Part shown: piece after piece, positions 44,162 to 52,642 of the stretch | Layout of the letters: each line of letters begins with the position of its first letter | How positions within the stretch are numbered: position 1 is the stretch's first letter | DNA from: Xylanimicrobium pachnodae JCM 13526 = NBRC 107786 | Lineage (GTDB): Bacteria > Actinomycetota > Actinomycetes > Actinomycetales > Cellulomonadaceae | Assembly (NCBI GenBank): GCA_001592145.1 | Contig: BCWJ01000004.1 | Location: forward strand, 62,001-126,000 | DNA: 64,000 bases | Reading direction: 5' to 3' | Position numbers and translations under genes: made by a program | The notes under the pieces: model-generated | Told to the model about the DNA's origin: nothing | The model's input: the letters and a program-made list of their open reading frames with translations, nothing else | Database searches by the model: none

Positions 44162-45502
44162 CTACGAGGGGCACACCCCGGGCAGCAGCGTCGGGGTCGG
44201 CGTCGGGGTCCCCGTGTCATTGGTCGCGTCCGGAGTCGAGCCGTCGACGGCCGCCCCACCGTCGAGTCCCGCACCGTCCGACCCAGCACCGTCCGACCCA
44301 GCACCGTTCGACCCAGCACCGTCCGACGCGCCACCGCCAGAGCCGACGCCATCCGAGCCGGCGCCGTCGGCCGGAGATGCGGTGGTGCCGTCCGCCGCCT
44401 CGATCTGGGTGGCGGCGACGCCGGGCGGCGGGTCGCCGGCGGCGATCCGCGCCCAGAGCGGATCCGTCTGCGAGGTGACCCACACGACCCGGTTGGCGTC
44501 GCTGGGTGCGGTCGCCACGGCCAGCGGGGTGAACACGATGTTGTTCTGGTCCAGGTTCCGCAGGCTCCAGGCCAGGCCGGCCAGGGCGGCCGGGCTGCCG
44601 ATCTCGGGGTTCGTGTTGATGGAGGCCAGCACGGCGGCGACCACCTGGTAGAGGTGGGGCGAGTCGGTGACGATGTTCTGCGCGAGCAGCTCGCGCATCA
44701 TGGAGTCGAAGAACGCCTGCTGACGCTTGATCCGTTCCAGGTCGGAGCCGATCTCCAGCCCCATCCCGGTCCCGTGGCGCGCGCGGAGGAAGTTGATCGC
44801 CTCGTACCCGGTCAGGGTGTGCTCACCCGCGGGCAGGTCGAGGTCCACCATGGTGCCGTGCACCGGTTCCGGGAAGCACATGCGCACCCCGCCGACGGCG
44901 TCCACGACGCCGATGACGCCGGTCATCTGTACGACCACGTGATCGGTGATCCGCACCCCGGTGAGGCTCTCGACGGTCGCGATGGTGCAGGCGGCGGCCC
45001 CGGCGACGTCATGGTCCGCGCCACCCCCGATGGCGAAGGCCTCGTTGAACATCGCGCCCTTGCGCGGCCGGGACGTGCCGCCACCCGGCAGCGGGCACGC
45101 GGGGATGTCCACGAGCGAGTCGCGCGGGATGGAGACCACCTCGATCCAGCGCCGGTCGCCGGAGACGTGGACCACCAGTGTCGAGTCGGAGTGGAACTCG
45201 TCGCCGGAGCCGGCGAGCTCGTCGTTGCCGTCGCCGCGGAAGTCCGTGCCCATGACCAGGATGTTCAGCGCCTGGCCTGCTTTGGGGTCGTCGGGGTTCG
45301 GAGTGGCGAGCACGGGTCGCTCGACGACGCCGCTGAGCAGCGAGTCGACGTCGGAGGTCTCGATCTTCGACTGGAGTGCGACGTACGCGGACGCCGTGGC
45401 GGCGCCGCCGAATGCCAGCAGGCCCGTCAGTGACAGCGCGACGGCGTGGCGGACCCGGTGGGTGCGCGGATGGGCTGTGTGCTGCGGGGGCGCCTTGACC
45501 AC
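44162..45502 (-). CDS. LCP (LytR-CpsA-Psr) family protein, copy 2
   Basis: 446 residues, closely similar in layout to copy 1: short cytoplasmic tail, helix (AVALSLTGLLAFGGAATASAY), LCP domain with NILVMGTDFRGD, STLVVHVSGDRR, SIPRDSLVDIP, VDAVGGVRMCFP and AINFLRARHG. The C-terminus carries a Gly/Ser/Asp repeat region and a Thr-Pro stretch ending PGVCPS. GTG start at 45502. Divergent from the SRAP gene across a 79-bp gap. Confidence 0.92.
   Translation of the reverse strand: MVKAPPQHTAHPRTHRVRHAVALSLTGLLAFGGAATASAYVALQSKIETSDVDSLLSGVVERPVLATPNPDDPKAGQALNILVMGTDFRGDGNDELAGSGDEFHSDSTLVVHVSGDRRWIEVVSIPRDSLVDIPACPLPGGGTSRPRKGAMFNEAFAIGGGADHDVAGAAACTIATVESLTGVRITDHVVVQMTGVIGVVDAVGGVRMCFPEPVHGTMVDLDLPAGEHTLTGYEAINFLRARHGTGMGLEIGSDLERIKRQQAFFDSMMRELLAQNIVTDSPHLYQVVAAVLASINTNPEIGSPAALAGLAWSLRNLDQNNIVFTPLAVATAPSDANRVVWVTSQTDPLWARIAAGDPPPGVAATQIEAADGTTASPADGAGSDGVGSGGGASDGAGSNGAGSDGAGSDGAGLDGGAAVDGSTPDATNDTGTPTPTPTLLPGVCPS
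44271..44330. repeat. 15-bp in-frame tandem repeat in LCP copy 2
   Basis: Four units of GCACCGTCCGACCCA (one with a T substitution, the last diverging) encode GSDGA-like pentapeptides in the C-terminal linker of the LCP protein. Confidence 0.85.
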
Positions 45503-45581
45503 CGCCTGAATCTAGTGGCGCGGCGCCCGGACGGCCTGTGCGACGGCACGCTCTGTCACAGGCTGGGACAAGAATGGTCAT

Positions 45582-46334
45582 ATGTGCGGCAGGTTTGCTT
45601 CCTTTCGCAGTGCGCAGGACGTCGCCGACTCACTGGCGATCGCCGAGCTCGCGCACGACGCCGTCACGCTCGAACCGTCATGGAACGTGGCCCCGACGGA
45701 CGCCGTGCGCATCGTCGTCGAACGTCCTGCCCGGTCCGGCCGGGACGCCGGGACGGGCGAGATCACCCGCTCGCTCCAGGTGGCGCGGTGGGGGCTGGTG
45801 CCGTCGTGGGCCAAGGATCCCGGGGTGGGCGCACGCATGATCAACGCCCGCTCCGAGACCCTGCTGGCCAAGCCCGCGTTCGCCAAGCCGCTCGCGGTGC
45901 GCCGCTGCCTGGTCCCGGCCGACGGCTACTTCGAGTGGCGCAAGCTCGCGCTGCCGCCCGGCGCGGGGCCGACGGCACGCCCGCCCAAGCAGGCGTACTG
46001 GATCCACCGCGACGGGGAGCCCGTGCTGTTCGCAGGGCTCTACGAGTTCTGGCGGCCGCGCGGCCCCGAGCCCGCGCCCTGGCTGGTCACGACCACCGTG
46101 ATCACCACCGCGGCGTCGGCGTCGATGGCGCCGGTGCACGACCGCATGCCGGTGGCGCTCACCCCCGGCGCGTGGGACGCCTGGCTGGATCCGGCGGTGG
46201 GGCCCGAGCACGCGGCGAACCTGCTGACGCAGCCGGTGGCGGAGTTCGCGCTGCGCCCGGTGACTGCGCTGGTCAACTCGGTGCGCAACAACGGCCCGTC
46301 GCTGCTGGAGGCCGACCCCGACCCGATCGGCTGA
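45582..46334 (+). CDS. SRAP domain protein (HMCES/YedK family)
   Basis: 250-residue DNA-repair protein that crosslinks to abasic sites in single-stranded DNA through Cys2. The catalytic set is visible: MCGRFA start (C2), INARSETL, GYFEW (Glu) and PVHDRMPV (His). The ATG must be the true start, because Cys2 has to be exposed after Met removal. Single gene, convergent with the cyclase. Confidence 0.95.
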   Translation: MCGRFASFRSAQDVADSLAIAELAHDAVTLEPSWNVAPTDAVRIVVERPARSGRDAGTGEITRSLQVARWGLVPSWAKDPGVGARMINARSETLLAKPAFAKPLAVRRCLVPADGYFEWRKLALPPGAGPTARPPKQAYWIHRDGEPVLFAGLYEFWRPRGPEPAPWLVTTTVITTAASASMAPVHDRMPVALTPGAWDAWLDPAVGPEHAANLLTQPVAEFALRPVTALVNSVRNNGPSLLEADPDPIG

Positions 46335-46343
46335 GCAGGTGCG

Positions 46344-47387
46344 TCAGTGTGCCGCGTACGCGCGCTGGAGCCGCACGGGCTTCATCGCTCCGATGCCCTG
46401 CAGGTCCACCTCGGGCCGCTCGGTGAGCGCGTACCGCGGCGAGGTCGCCAGGAGCGCGGCGGTGCGCGGGTCGACGAGCACCTCGCCGGGCTGCGACGCC
46501 TCCGTGAGCCGCGACGCGAGGTTGACCGACTGACCGAAGATGTCGCCGAACCGCGACAGGACGCGGCCCCACACGAACGCGACACGGACGGGGATCTCCG
46601 GCCCGTCAGGGTTGGCCTGTGCCAGCCCCAGGGCAACCTCCGCCCCGATCTCGACCGTGTCCGCGTTGAACAGCACGGCGTCCCCCACCGTCTTGACCAC
46701 CCGGCCGCCGGCGCCCGTCACGATGTCGCGGGCGCGCGTCTCGAACACCTGCACGAAGTCGGCCAGCTCCTGGGAGCCCAGCCCGGCGGTGCGCTTGGTG
46801 AAGGAGACGATGTCGGCGAAGCCCACCGCCCGGCGCAGCGGGAGCTGCTGGGTGTGCGGGTCGTCGCCGCGGGCGCCCGCGAACTCCGTGGCGTAGCGGC
46901 CGGTCACGGCGACGAGCTGGCGGCGCCAGGCGTGCTCGAGCTGCCGGGCGAGCACGTCGGCAAGGTGCGGCAGGTGCTCCAGCACGGACAGGCGCGCGGA
47001 GACGTCGTCCAGGCCCTGGGCTCGGGTGGCGTTCTCGACGAACGCCTCCGCCTGCCACAGGGCGAGCCGCTCTGTGGTGTGGCCCACGGATCGCACGAGC
47101 GTGCGCAGCGCCGACTCGTCCAGGTGCTCCGAGTCGGCCAGGACGGCGAGCTCACGCAGCGACTCGAGGTCGGAGTCGGTGAACCAGCGCTCGGTGGCGT
47201 GCTGCACGGGCAGGCCCAGCCAGCTCCAGTAGTCGGCGATGAGCTCTTCGGACAGGCCGGTGCCCTCGACCAGGTCGTTCAGCGTGTACCGGCGCGGGCC
47301 GCCCAGGATCTCGGCGTCGATGCGGGCCGCGGTGTCCGCCGCGGTCCCCGGTTCGGGTTCGGGGTCCTGGCGCGGCTCGCTCGTCAC
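46344..47387 (-). CDS. Class III adenylate/guanylate cyclase with N-terminal regulatory domain
   Basis: 347-residue cytoplasmic cyclase. N-terminal about 150 residues resemble the helical regulatory domain of mycobacterial cyclases such as Rv1264/Rv2212 (RRYTLNDLVEGTGLSEELIADYW). The catalytic domain starts near 175: metal aspartates in VGFADIVSFTKRT and TVGDAVLF, substrate-defining Lys in RVVKTVGD, and the transition-state motif GQSVNLASRLTEAS. All key residues are present, so it should be active and probably makes cAMP. 9 bp upstream of it on the same strand ends birA. Confidence 0.92.
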   Translation of the reverse strand: MTSEPRQDPEPEPGTAADTAARIDAEILGGPRRYTLNDLVEGTGLSEELIADYWSWLGLPVQHATERWFTDSDLESLRELAVLADSEHLDESALRTLVRSVGHTTERLALWQAEAFVENATRAQGLDDVSARLSVLEHLPHLADVLARQLEHAWRRQLVAVTGRYATEFAGARGDDPHTQQLPLRRAVGFADIVSFTKRTAGLGSQELADFVQVFETRARDIVTGAGGRVVKTVGDAVLFNADTVEIGAEVALGLAQANPDGPEIPVRVAFVWGRVLSRFGDIFGQSVNLASRLTEASQPGEVLVDPRTAALLATSPRYALTERPEVDLQGIGAMKPVRLQRAYAAH

Positions 47388-47396
47388 GCGGGCAGT

Positions 47397-48254
47397 CTAT
47401 GGCTCGCGGCGGCGCAGGTGGTGGACGTCGCCGGCCTCGACGAGGCGCACGCTGCCGTCGTCGCGGGTCACGACGAGCGCGCCGTCGATGGCCAGGTAGG
47501 CCGCCGTGCCCTCGACCGTGCCGGCCCCGCCCGCCAGCTCGACGCGGACGGGGGCACCGAGCGTCGCGGACATGGCGCCGTACTCGTCGGCGAGGGACGG
47601 CTGCCCGTCCGCGCCCGGTGCGTGCGCGTCGCCGTCGTCGCCCGCCCAGCGCGCCGTGACGCCGTCGAGCTCCGTGAGCAGGTCGACAAGCAGCGAGGTC
47701 CGGTCGGCGTGCGCCCCGGCCAGAGCGAGCGACGTCGCCGTCGGCACGGGGAGCTCCTCGGCTCCCTGGGCGACGTTGAGGCCGATGCCGACGACGACGA
47801 GGTCACCGGCGGCCGGGACGCCCTGGACGAGCACGCCCGCGACCTTGCGCCAGGACCCGAAGCCCTCGACCGGTGCGGCAGCGGGCAGCACCACGTCGTT
47901 GGGCCACTTGAGCGCGGCGGGCACCCCGGCACGGCGCAGCACCCGCACGACGGCCACACCTGCGAGCAGGGGCAGCCAGCCGCGCACGTCGGCCAGGACC
48001 GCGGGAGCCAGCAGCGCGGACATCGTCAGAGCCGCGTAGGACGGCGTCTCCCACACCCGTCCGGCACGGCCCACACCGGCCGTCTGGTGCTCGGCGACGA
48101 GAGCCGCGGGCGCGGACACCTGGCCCGCAGCGGCCGCCGCCACGAGCTGCACGTTGGTGGACGGGGCGGTGGCCAGCACCTGGATGCTGGTCCACCTCCC
48201 CGTGGGCGCGATCAAGGGGGCCAGTGCGTCGACGTCGAGCGGCGTGCGTTCCAC
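47397..48254 (-). CDS. birA: Biotin-[acetyl-CoA-carboxylase] ligase, class I (no DNA-binding domain)
   Basis: 285 residues. Activates biotin and attaches it to carrier proteins such as the biotin carboxylase-BCCP protein encoded at 59382. Biotinyl-AMP loop HQTAGVGRAGRVW (a variant of GRGRRGR), KWPNDVVLP, and VVGIGLNV. GTG start VERTPLDVDALAPL; the longer frame upstream has no conserved sequence. Divergent from accD, the usual actinobacterial layout. Confidence 0.94.
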   Translation of the reverse strand: MERTPLDVDALAPLIAPTGRWTSIQVLATAPSTNVQLVAAAAAGQVSAPAALVAEHQTAGVGRAGRVWETPSYAALTMSALLAPAVLADVRGWLPLLAGVAVVRVLRRAGVPAALKWPNDVVLPAAAPVEGFGSWRKVAGVLVQGVPAAGDLVVVGIGLNVAQGAEELPVPTATSLALAGAHADRTSLLVDLLTELDGVTARWAGDDGDAHAPGADGQPSLADEYGAMSATLGAPVRVELAGGAGTVEGTAAYLAIDGALVVTRDDGSVRLVEAGDVHHLRRREP

Positions 48255-48397
48255 GCCGTCATTCTCCCCTGCGGCGGCGCGCGTCGGGCGTTCTCGCACC
48301 GATGCGTGGCGCGTTGTCGGATTCCACCAAGACCAGTGCCTGAAACGGGTCGCGACTCGCCTCGATCTGTACGTATGCGCCAACTAGGCTCCTGAGC

Positions 48398-49993
48398 GTG
48401 AATGCCGCCACACCCACCATCGCCGGGACCGCAGCCAAGCTTGCCGACCTGGAGCGACGCCGGGCCGCCGCCGTGGCCGACCGCGAGGGCGCCGCGCAGG
48501 ACAAGCAGCACGCCCGGGGCAAGAAGTCGGCGCGGGAACGCATCGAGGCGCTGCTGGACGAGGGTTCGTTCGTCGAGCTGGACGCACTGGCCACCCACCG
48601 CAGCCGCAACTTCGGGCTCGACAAGAACCGCATCCCGGGCGACGGCGTCGTCACCGGGTACGGCACCGTGGACGGCCGCCAGGTGTGCGTGTTCTCGCAG
48701 GACTTCACCGCGTTCGGCGGATCGCTGGGCGAGGTGCACGGGCAGAAGATCACCAAGGTGCAGGACCTGGCACTGCGCACGGGCGTGCCGATCATCGGCA
48801 TCTCGGACGGCGGCGGCGCGCGCATCCAGGAGGGTGTCGCGGCGCTGACCCAGTTCGCGGAGCTGTTCCGGCGCAACGTGGCGGCGTCGGGCGTGATCCC
48901 GCAGATCTCGCTGATCCTGGGGCCGAGCGCGGGCGGCGCCGTGTACTCCCCCGCGCTGACGGACTTCATCGTCATGGCCGACGGCACGTCGAACATGTTC
49001 ATCACCGGGCCCGACGTCATCCGCTCGGTGACGGGCGAGGACGTGGACTTCGAGACGCTGGGCGGGGGTCGCACCCACAACCAGCGCTCCGGCGTCGCGC
49101 ACTACCTGGGCGCGGACGAGGACGAAGCGATCGACTACGTGCGCAGCCTCATCGGCTACCTGCCGCAGAACAACCTGGGCGACCCGCCGAGCTTCCCGCC
49201 CGAGGAGCCGGACGACGTGATCGGTCCGCTCGACCTGGAGCTCGACGAGCTCATCCCGGACTCGGACAACCAGCCGTACGACATGCGCACGGCTGTCGAG
49301 ACGGTGCTGGACGAGGACTCGTTCCTGGAGGTCCAGCCCCTCTTCGCGCCCAACGTGCTCGTCGGTTTCGGGCACGTGGAGGGGCAGGCGGTGGGCGTCA
49401 TCGCCAACCAGCCCCTCCAGATGGCCGGCACGCTCGACATCGACGCGGCGGAGAAGGCCGCCCGGTTCGTGCGCACCTGTGACGCGTTCAACCTGCCGGT
49501 GCTGACGTTCGTGGACGTGCCCGGCTTCCTGCCGGGCGTGGGCCAGGAGCATCAGGGCATCATCCGCCGCGGCGCGAAGCTCATCTACGCGTACGCGGAG
49601 GCCACGGTGCCGCTGGTCACCGTCATCACGCGCAAGGCGTACGGCGGCGCGTACATCGTCATGGGCTCCAAGCAGCTGGGGGCCGACGTCAACCTGGCCT
49701 GGCCCACCGCGCAGATCGCCGTGATGGGTGCCGGTGGCGCGGTGAACATCCTCCAGCGGCGCACTCTGGCCTCGGTCGCGGCGCAGGGCGGTGACGTCGA
49801 GGCCGAGCGCGCGCGCCTGACCGCCGAGTACGAGGAGGCGATCGTGAACCCGTGGGACGCCGCGGAGCGCGGGTACGTCGACGCCGTCATCCGGCCGTCC
49901 GAGACCCGCCTCCAGGTGGTCCGGGCGTTGCGCGCGCTGCGGACGAAACGCGCCAGCCTGCCTCCGAAGAAGCACGGAAACATCCCCTTGTGA
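48398..49993 (+). CDS. accD: Acyl-CoA carboxylase carboxyltransferase (beta) subunit
   Basis: 531-residue carboxyltransferase of the AccD5/PccB type that moves CO2 from carboxybiotin to acetyl- or propionyl-CoA. Oxyanion-hole glycines in [12 protein letters not shown] and [41 protein letters not shown] region (about 365-390), and the C-terminal [18 protein letters not shown] start. Partner of AccE at 50576 and the alpha subunit at 59382. The choice between acetyl- and propionyl-CoA cannot be settled by eye. Confidence 0.95.
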   Translation: MNAATPTIAGTAAKLADLERRRAAAVADREGAAQDKQHARGKKSARERIEALLDEGSFVELDALATHRSRNFGLDKNRIPGDGVVTGYGTVDGRQVCVFSQDFTAFGGSLGEVHGQKITKVQDLALRTGVPIIGISDGGGARIQEGVAALTQFAELFRRNVAASGVIPQISLILGPSAGGAVYSPALTDFIVMADGTSNMFITGPDVIRSVTGEDVDFETLGGGRTHNQRSGVAHYLGADEDEAIDYVRSLIGYLPQNNLGDPPSFPPEEPDDVIGPLDLELDELIPDSDNQPYDMRTAVETVLDEDSFLEVQPLFAPNVLVGFGHVEGQAVGVIANQPLQMAGTLDIDAAEKAARFVRTCDAFNLPVLTFVDVPGFLPGVGQEHQGIIRRGAKLIYAYAEATVPLVTVITRKAYGGAYIVMGSKQLGADVNLAWPTAQIAVMGAGGAVNILQRRTLASVAAQGGDVEAERARLTAEYEEAIVNPWDAAERGYVDAVIRPSETRLQVVRALRALRTKRASLPPKKHGNIPL

Positions 49994-50048
49994 TCCCGCC
50001 ATCGATGGTTAGTCTGTCGAAACCACCCAGCACGGAGACGATCGCCAG

Positions 50049-50579
50049 ATGAGCACCGAGCACGAGACCCACTCCGCCGAGCCTCGCCCGGGAGCCGACC
50101 CGGTCCCGCTGCACGCCGCCGTCGACGCCCTGGCCGCCGCCCTGCACGAGTACGTGGACACGGCCGTGGGTGTGCGCGCGGAGTTCGGCGCCGCGGAGTC
50201 GGACGAGGACCCGCGCATCCTCGCGCTCGAGAACCGCGTCGGCCAGCTGAACGCCGGTCTCTTCGACGCCCTGCACGGCACGCTGGGGATGCACCCCGAC
50301 CTCACCAGCTCGGTGTGGGAGCCGTGGGAGGCCCACGACCCCGCCGACGACCACGACCTGCCCGACGGGGTGGAGCAGGCCGACGTGTTCTACGTCGGGT
50401 TCCTGGTGGCCGCACCGCCCCACGACGCGGACATGACGCTGGACGGCATGATCGACCTGCTCGACGAGGTGGGTGACGAAGCCACGGCCCGGTTCGCCGA
50501 CGCCGGGTACGAGGTCGTGGAATGGGCCACGTCGCGCGGTGGCCCACCCGGGTTCGACGACGAGGACGACGACGAATGA
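50049..50579 (+). CDS. Hypothetical acidic protein between accD and accE
   Basis: 176 residues, strongly acidic, no signal peptide or membrane segment, ending in a run of Asp/Glu. Nothing in it is recognised as a named domain. It starts 55 bp after accD and overlaps the accE start by 4 bp (ATGA), so it is translated with accE and may relate to carboxylase assembly or merely share the operon. Codon use looks native. Confidence 0.7.
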   Translation: MSTEHETHSAEPRPGADPVPLHAAVDALAAALHEYVDTAVGVRAEFGAAESDEDPRILALENRVGQLNAGLFDALHGTLGMHPDLTSSVWEPWEAHDPADDHDLPDGVEQADVFYVGFLVAAPPHDADMTLDGMIDLLDEVGDEATARFADAGYEVVEWATSRGGPPGFDDEDDDE

Positions 50580-50815
50580 CCGCGGCCGTCCGGATCGTGC
50601 GCGGCGAGCCCGACGAGGTCGAGGTCGCCGCCCTGGTGGCCGGTCTGGCAGCGGTGGCCGCCGCCCCCGGCCTGCCCGACGACGAGGCGCCGCTCGCCGA
50701 GTGGACCAACCATGCGCGCACCGTCCGGGGTGAGGCGGGCGCGACGGCGCGCAGCTTCGGCGGCCGGTCGGGGCGCCACAACGCCGACGCGTGGCGCTGG
50801 AGCCTGCGCAGCTGA
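50576..50815 (+). CDS. accE: Acyl-CoA carboxylase epsilon subunit
   Basis: 79-residue small subunit typical of actinobacterial acyl-CoA carboxylases, stabilising the alpha-beta complex. Start VRIVRGEPDEVEVAALVAGL and the C-terminal W(R)W-type end (DAWRWSLRS) are the family marks. Overlaps the preceding gene by 4 bp. Confidence 0.9.
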   Translation: MTAAVRIVRGEPDEVEVAALVAGLAAVAAAPGLPDDEAPLAEWTNHARTVRGEAGATARSFGGRSGRHNADAWRWSLRS

Positions 50816-50863
50816 GCGTCGGCTCCCCTCGCGGCCGCCGCCCCAGTCGGTAGGGTCGCGCCT

Positions 50864-52603
50864 GTGACCCAGCACAGCCCGGCCCAGCCCGACTCGACCC
50901 AGCACGACCCGGCCCAGCACACCTCCCGCCGCACCCCGTCCGCCATCGACGCCGTCGCTGACGCGTACGTCGCGAAGGTCTGCGAGCTCGACCCGCTGAC
51001 GGCCACGTCGATCGGCGTCGCGGGATACGACCACCTGATGACCGACCTGTCCCCCGCCGGGCACGAGGCCCGCGCCGGGCTGGACCGCGCGACGCTGCGC
51101 GAGCTGGACGGGATCACCCCCGCCGACGACGTCGACCGCGTGACCCTGGCCGCGATGCGCGAGCGGCTGGGCCTGGCCGTCGAGCTGCACGACGCCGGGG
51201 AACCGCTGGCCGACCTCAACGTCATCGCGTCCCCGTTGCAGGGGCTGCGCGACGTGTTCGACGTCATGCCCACGGGGACCGTCGAGGCGTGGGAGAACAT
51301 CGCGTCACGCCTGGGCGCGCTCCCGGACGCCGTCGACGGGTACATCGCGTCGCTGACCGAGGCCGCGCGCCGCGGCAACGTGCCGGCGATCCGCCAGGTG
51401 CGCGAGGGCATGACGCAGGCGCGTGACCTGGCGGGCCGCGAGTCCTTCTTCGCGGCGTTCATCCACGGCAAGGACTCCGAGGTGCTCGACGAGGGTGTCG
51501 CGTGCTCGCTGGTGCGCAAGGAGCTCGAGCACGGGGCCACCGCGGCGCGCGAGGCGTACGGGCGGCTGGCCGACTTCCTGGAGCGGGACCTCGCGCCGCG
51601 GGCGCCGCAGGCCGACGCCGTCGGGCGCGACCGGTACGCCCTGTTCTCCCGGCAGTTCCTGGGCGCCACCGTGGACCTGGACGAGACGTACGCGTGGGGC
51701 GTCGAGGAGCTGGCCCGGATCGTGGCCGAGCAGACGGCGGTGGCCCGCGAGATCGCCGGGCCGGGCGCCACGGTCGAGGACGCGGTGGCGACGCTCGACG
51801 CCGACCCCCGCTACCAGCTCGACGGCACAGACGCCCTGCGCGCGTGGATGCAGGAGACCGCCGACCGGGCCATCGCGGACCTGGACGGCGTGCACTTCGA
51901 CATCAGCGCCCCGGTGCGGACGATCGAGTGCCTGATCGCCCCCACCCAGACGGGCGGCATCTACTACACGCCGCCGAGCGACGACTTCACGCGGCCGGGC
52001 CGCATGTGGTGGTCCGTCCCGGCGGGCGTGACCCGGTTCGGCACCTGGCGCGAGAAGACGACCGTGTATCACGAGGGCGTTCCGGGCCACCACCTCCAGT
52101 GCGCGGAGGTGGTGGTCGCGCGCGACACCCTCAACTCGTGGCGCCGCCTCATGTGCTGGGTCTCGGGGCACGGCGAGGGCTGGGCGCTGTACGCCGAGAA
52201 GCTGATGGACGAGCTCGGGTACCTCGCCGACCCGGGCGACCGTCTGGGCATGCTCGACGCCCAGCGCATGCGGGCCGCGCGCGTGGTGTTCGACATCGGC
52301 GTGCACCTGGGCCTGGCGGCGCCGGCCGAGTGGGGCGGCGGCACCTGGGACGCCGACAAGGCGTGGCCGTTCCTGCGCTCGAACGTCAACATGGCCGAGG
52401 AGTTCGTGCGCTTCGAGTACAACCGCTACCTGGGCTGGCCCGGCCAGGCCCCCGCGTACAAGGTGGGCCAGCGCCTGTGGGAGCAGGCCCGTGACGACGC
52501 CCGCACGGCGGCCGGCGGGGACTGGGACGCGAAGGCGTTCCACGCGCGGGCCCTGTCGCTCGGCTCGGTGGGCCTGGACGTGCTGCGCGACGCCCTGGCC
52601 TGA
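50864..52603 (+). CDS. DUF885 family metalloprotein (putative carboxypeptidase-like)
   Basis: 579 residues, cytoplasmic. The zinc-peptidase-like motif YHEGVPGHHLQ (about residue 405) and GHGEGWALYAEKL (about 440) mark the DUF885 family, which is related to M32-like metallopeptidases; few members are characterised. The first about 22 residues are a low-complexity Gln/His/Pro stretch coded by short CCCAGCACGACC-like repeats, so a start further in is possible. It lies within the carboxylase locus but is unlikely to be functionally tied to it. Confidence 0.85.
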   Translation: MTQHSPAQPDSTQHDPAQHTSRRTPSAIDAVADAYVAKVCELDPLTATSIGVAGYDHLMTDLSPAGHEARAGLDRATLRELDGITPADDVDRVTLAAMRERLGLAVELHDAGEPLADLNVIASPLQGLRDVFDVMPTGTVEAWENIASRLGALPDAVDGYIASLTEAARRGNVPAIRQVREGMTQARDLAGRESFFAAFIHGKDSEVLDEGVACSLVRKELEHGATAAREAYGRLADFLERDLAPRAPQADAVGRDRYALFSRQFLGATVDLDETYAWGVEELARIVAEQTAVAREIAGPGATVEDAVATLDADPRYQLDGTDALRAWMQETADRAIADLDGVHFDISAPVRTIECLIAPTQTGGIYYTPPSDDFTRPGRMWWSVPAGVTRFGTWREKTTVYHEGVPGHHLQCAEVVVARDTLNSWRRLMCWVSGHGEGWALYAEKLMDELGYLADPGDRLGMLDAQRMRAARVVFDIGVHLGLAAPAEWGGGTWDADKAWPFLRSNVNMAEEFVRFEYNRYLGWPGQAPAYKVGQRLWEQARDDARTAAGGDWDAKAFHARALSLGSVGLDVLRDALA

Positions 52604-52642
52604 GACACCCCCCGCGCTGATCGAGCCCGCCGGGACCCGCGT

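Noticed and set aside
43346-45433. 695-codon plus-strand frame opposite the LCP genes
   Set aside because: Antisense of two complete LCP genes; its repeats are the complement of the LCP linker repeat.
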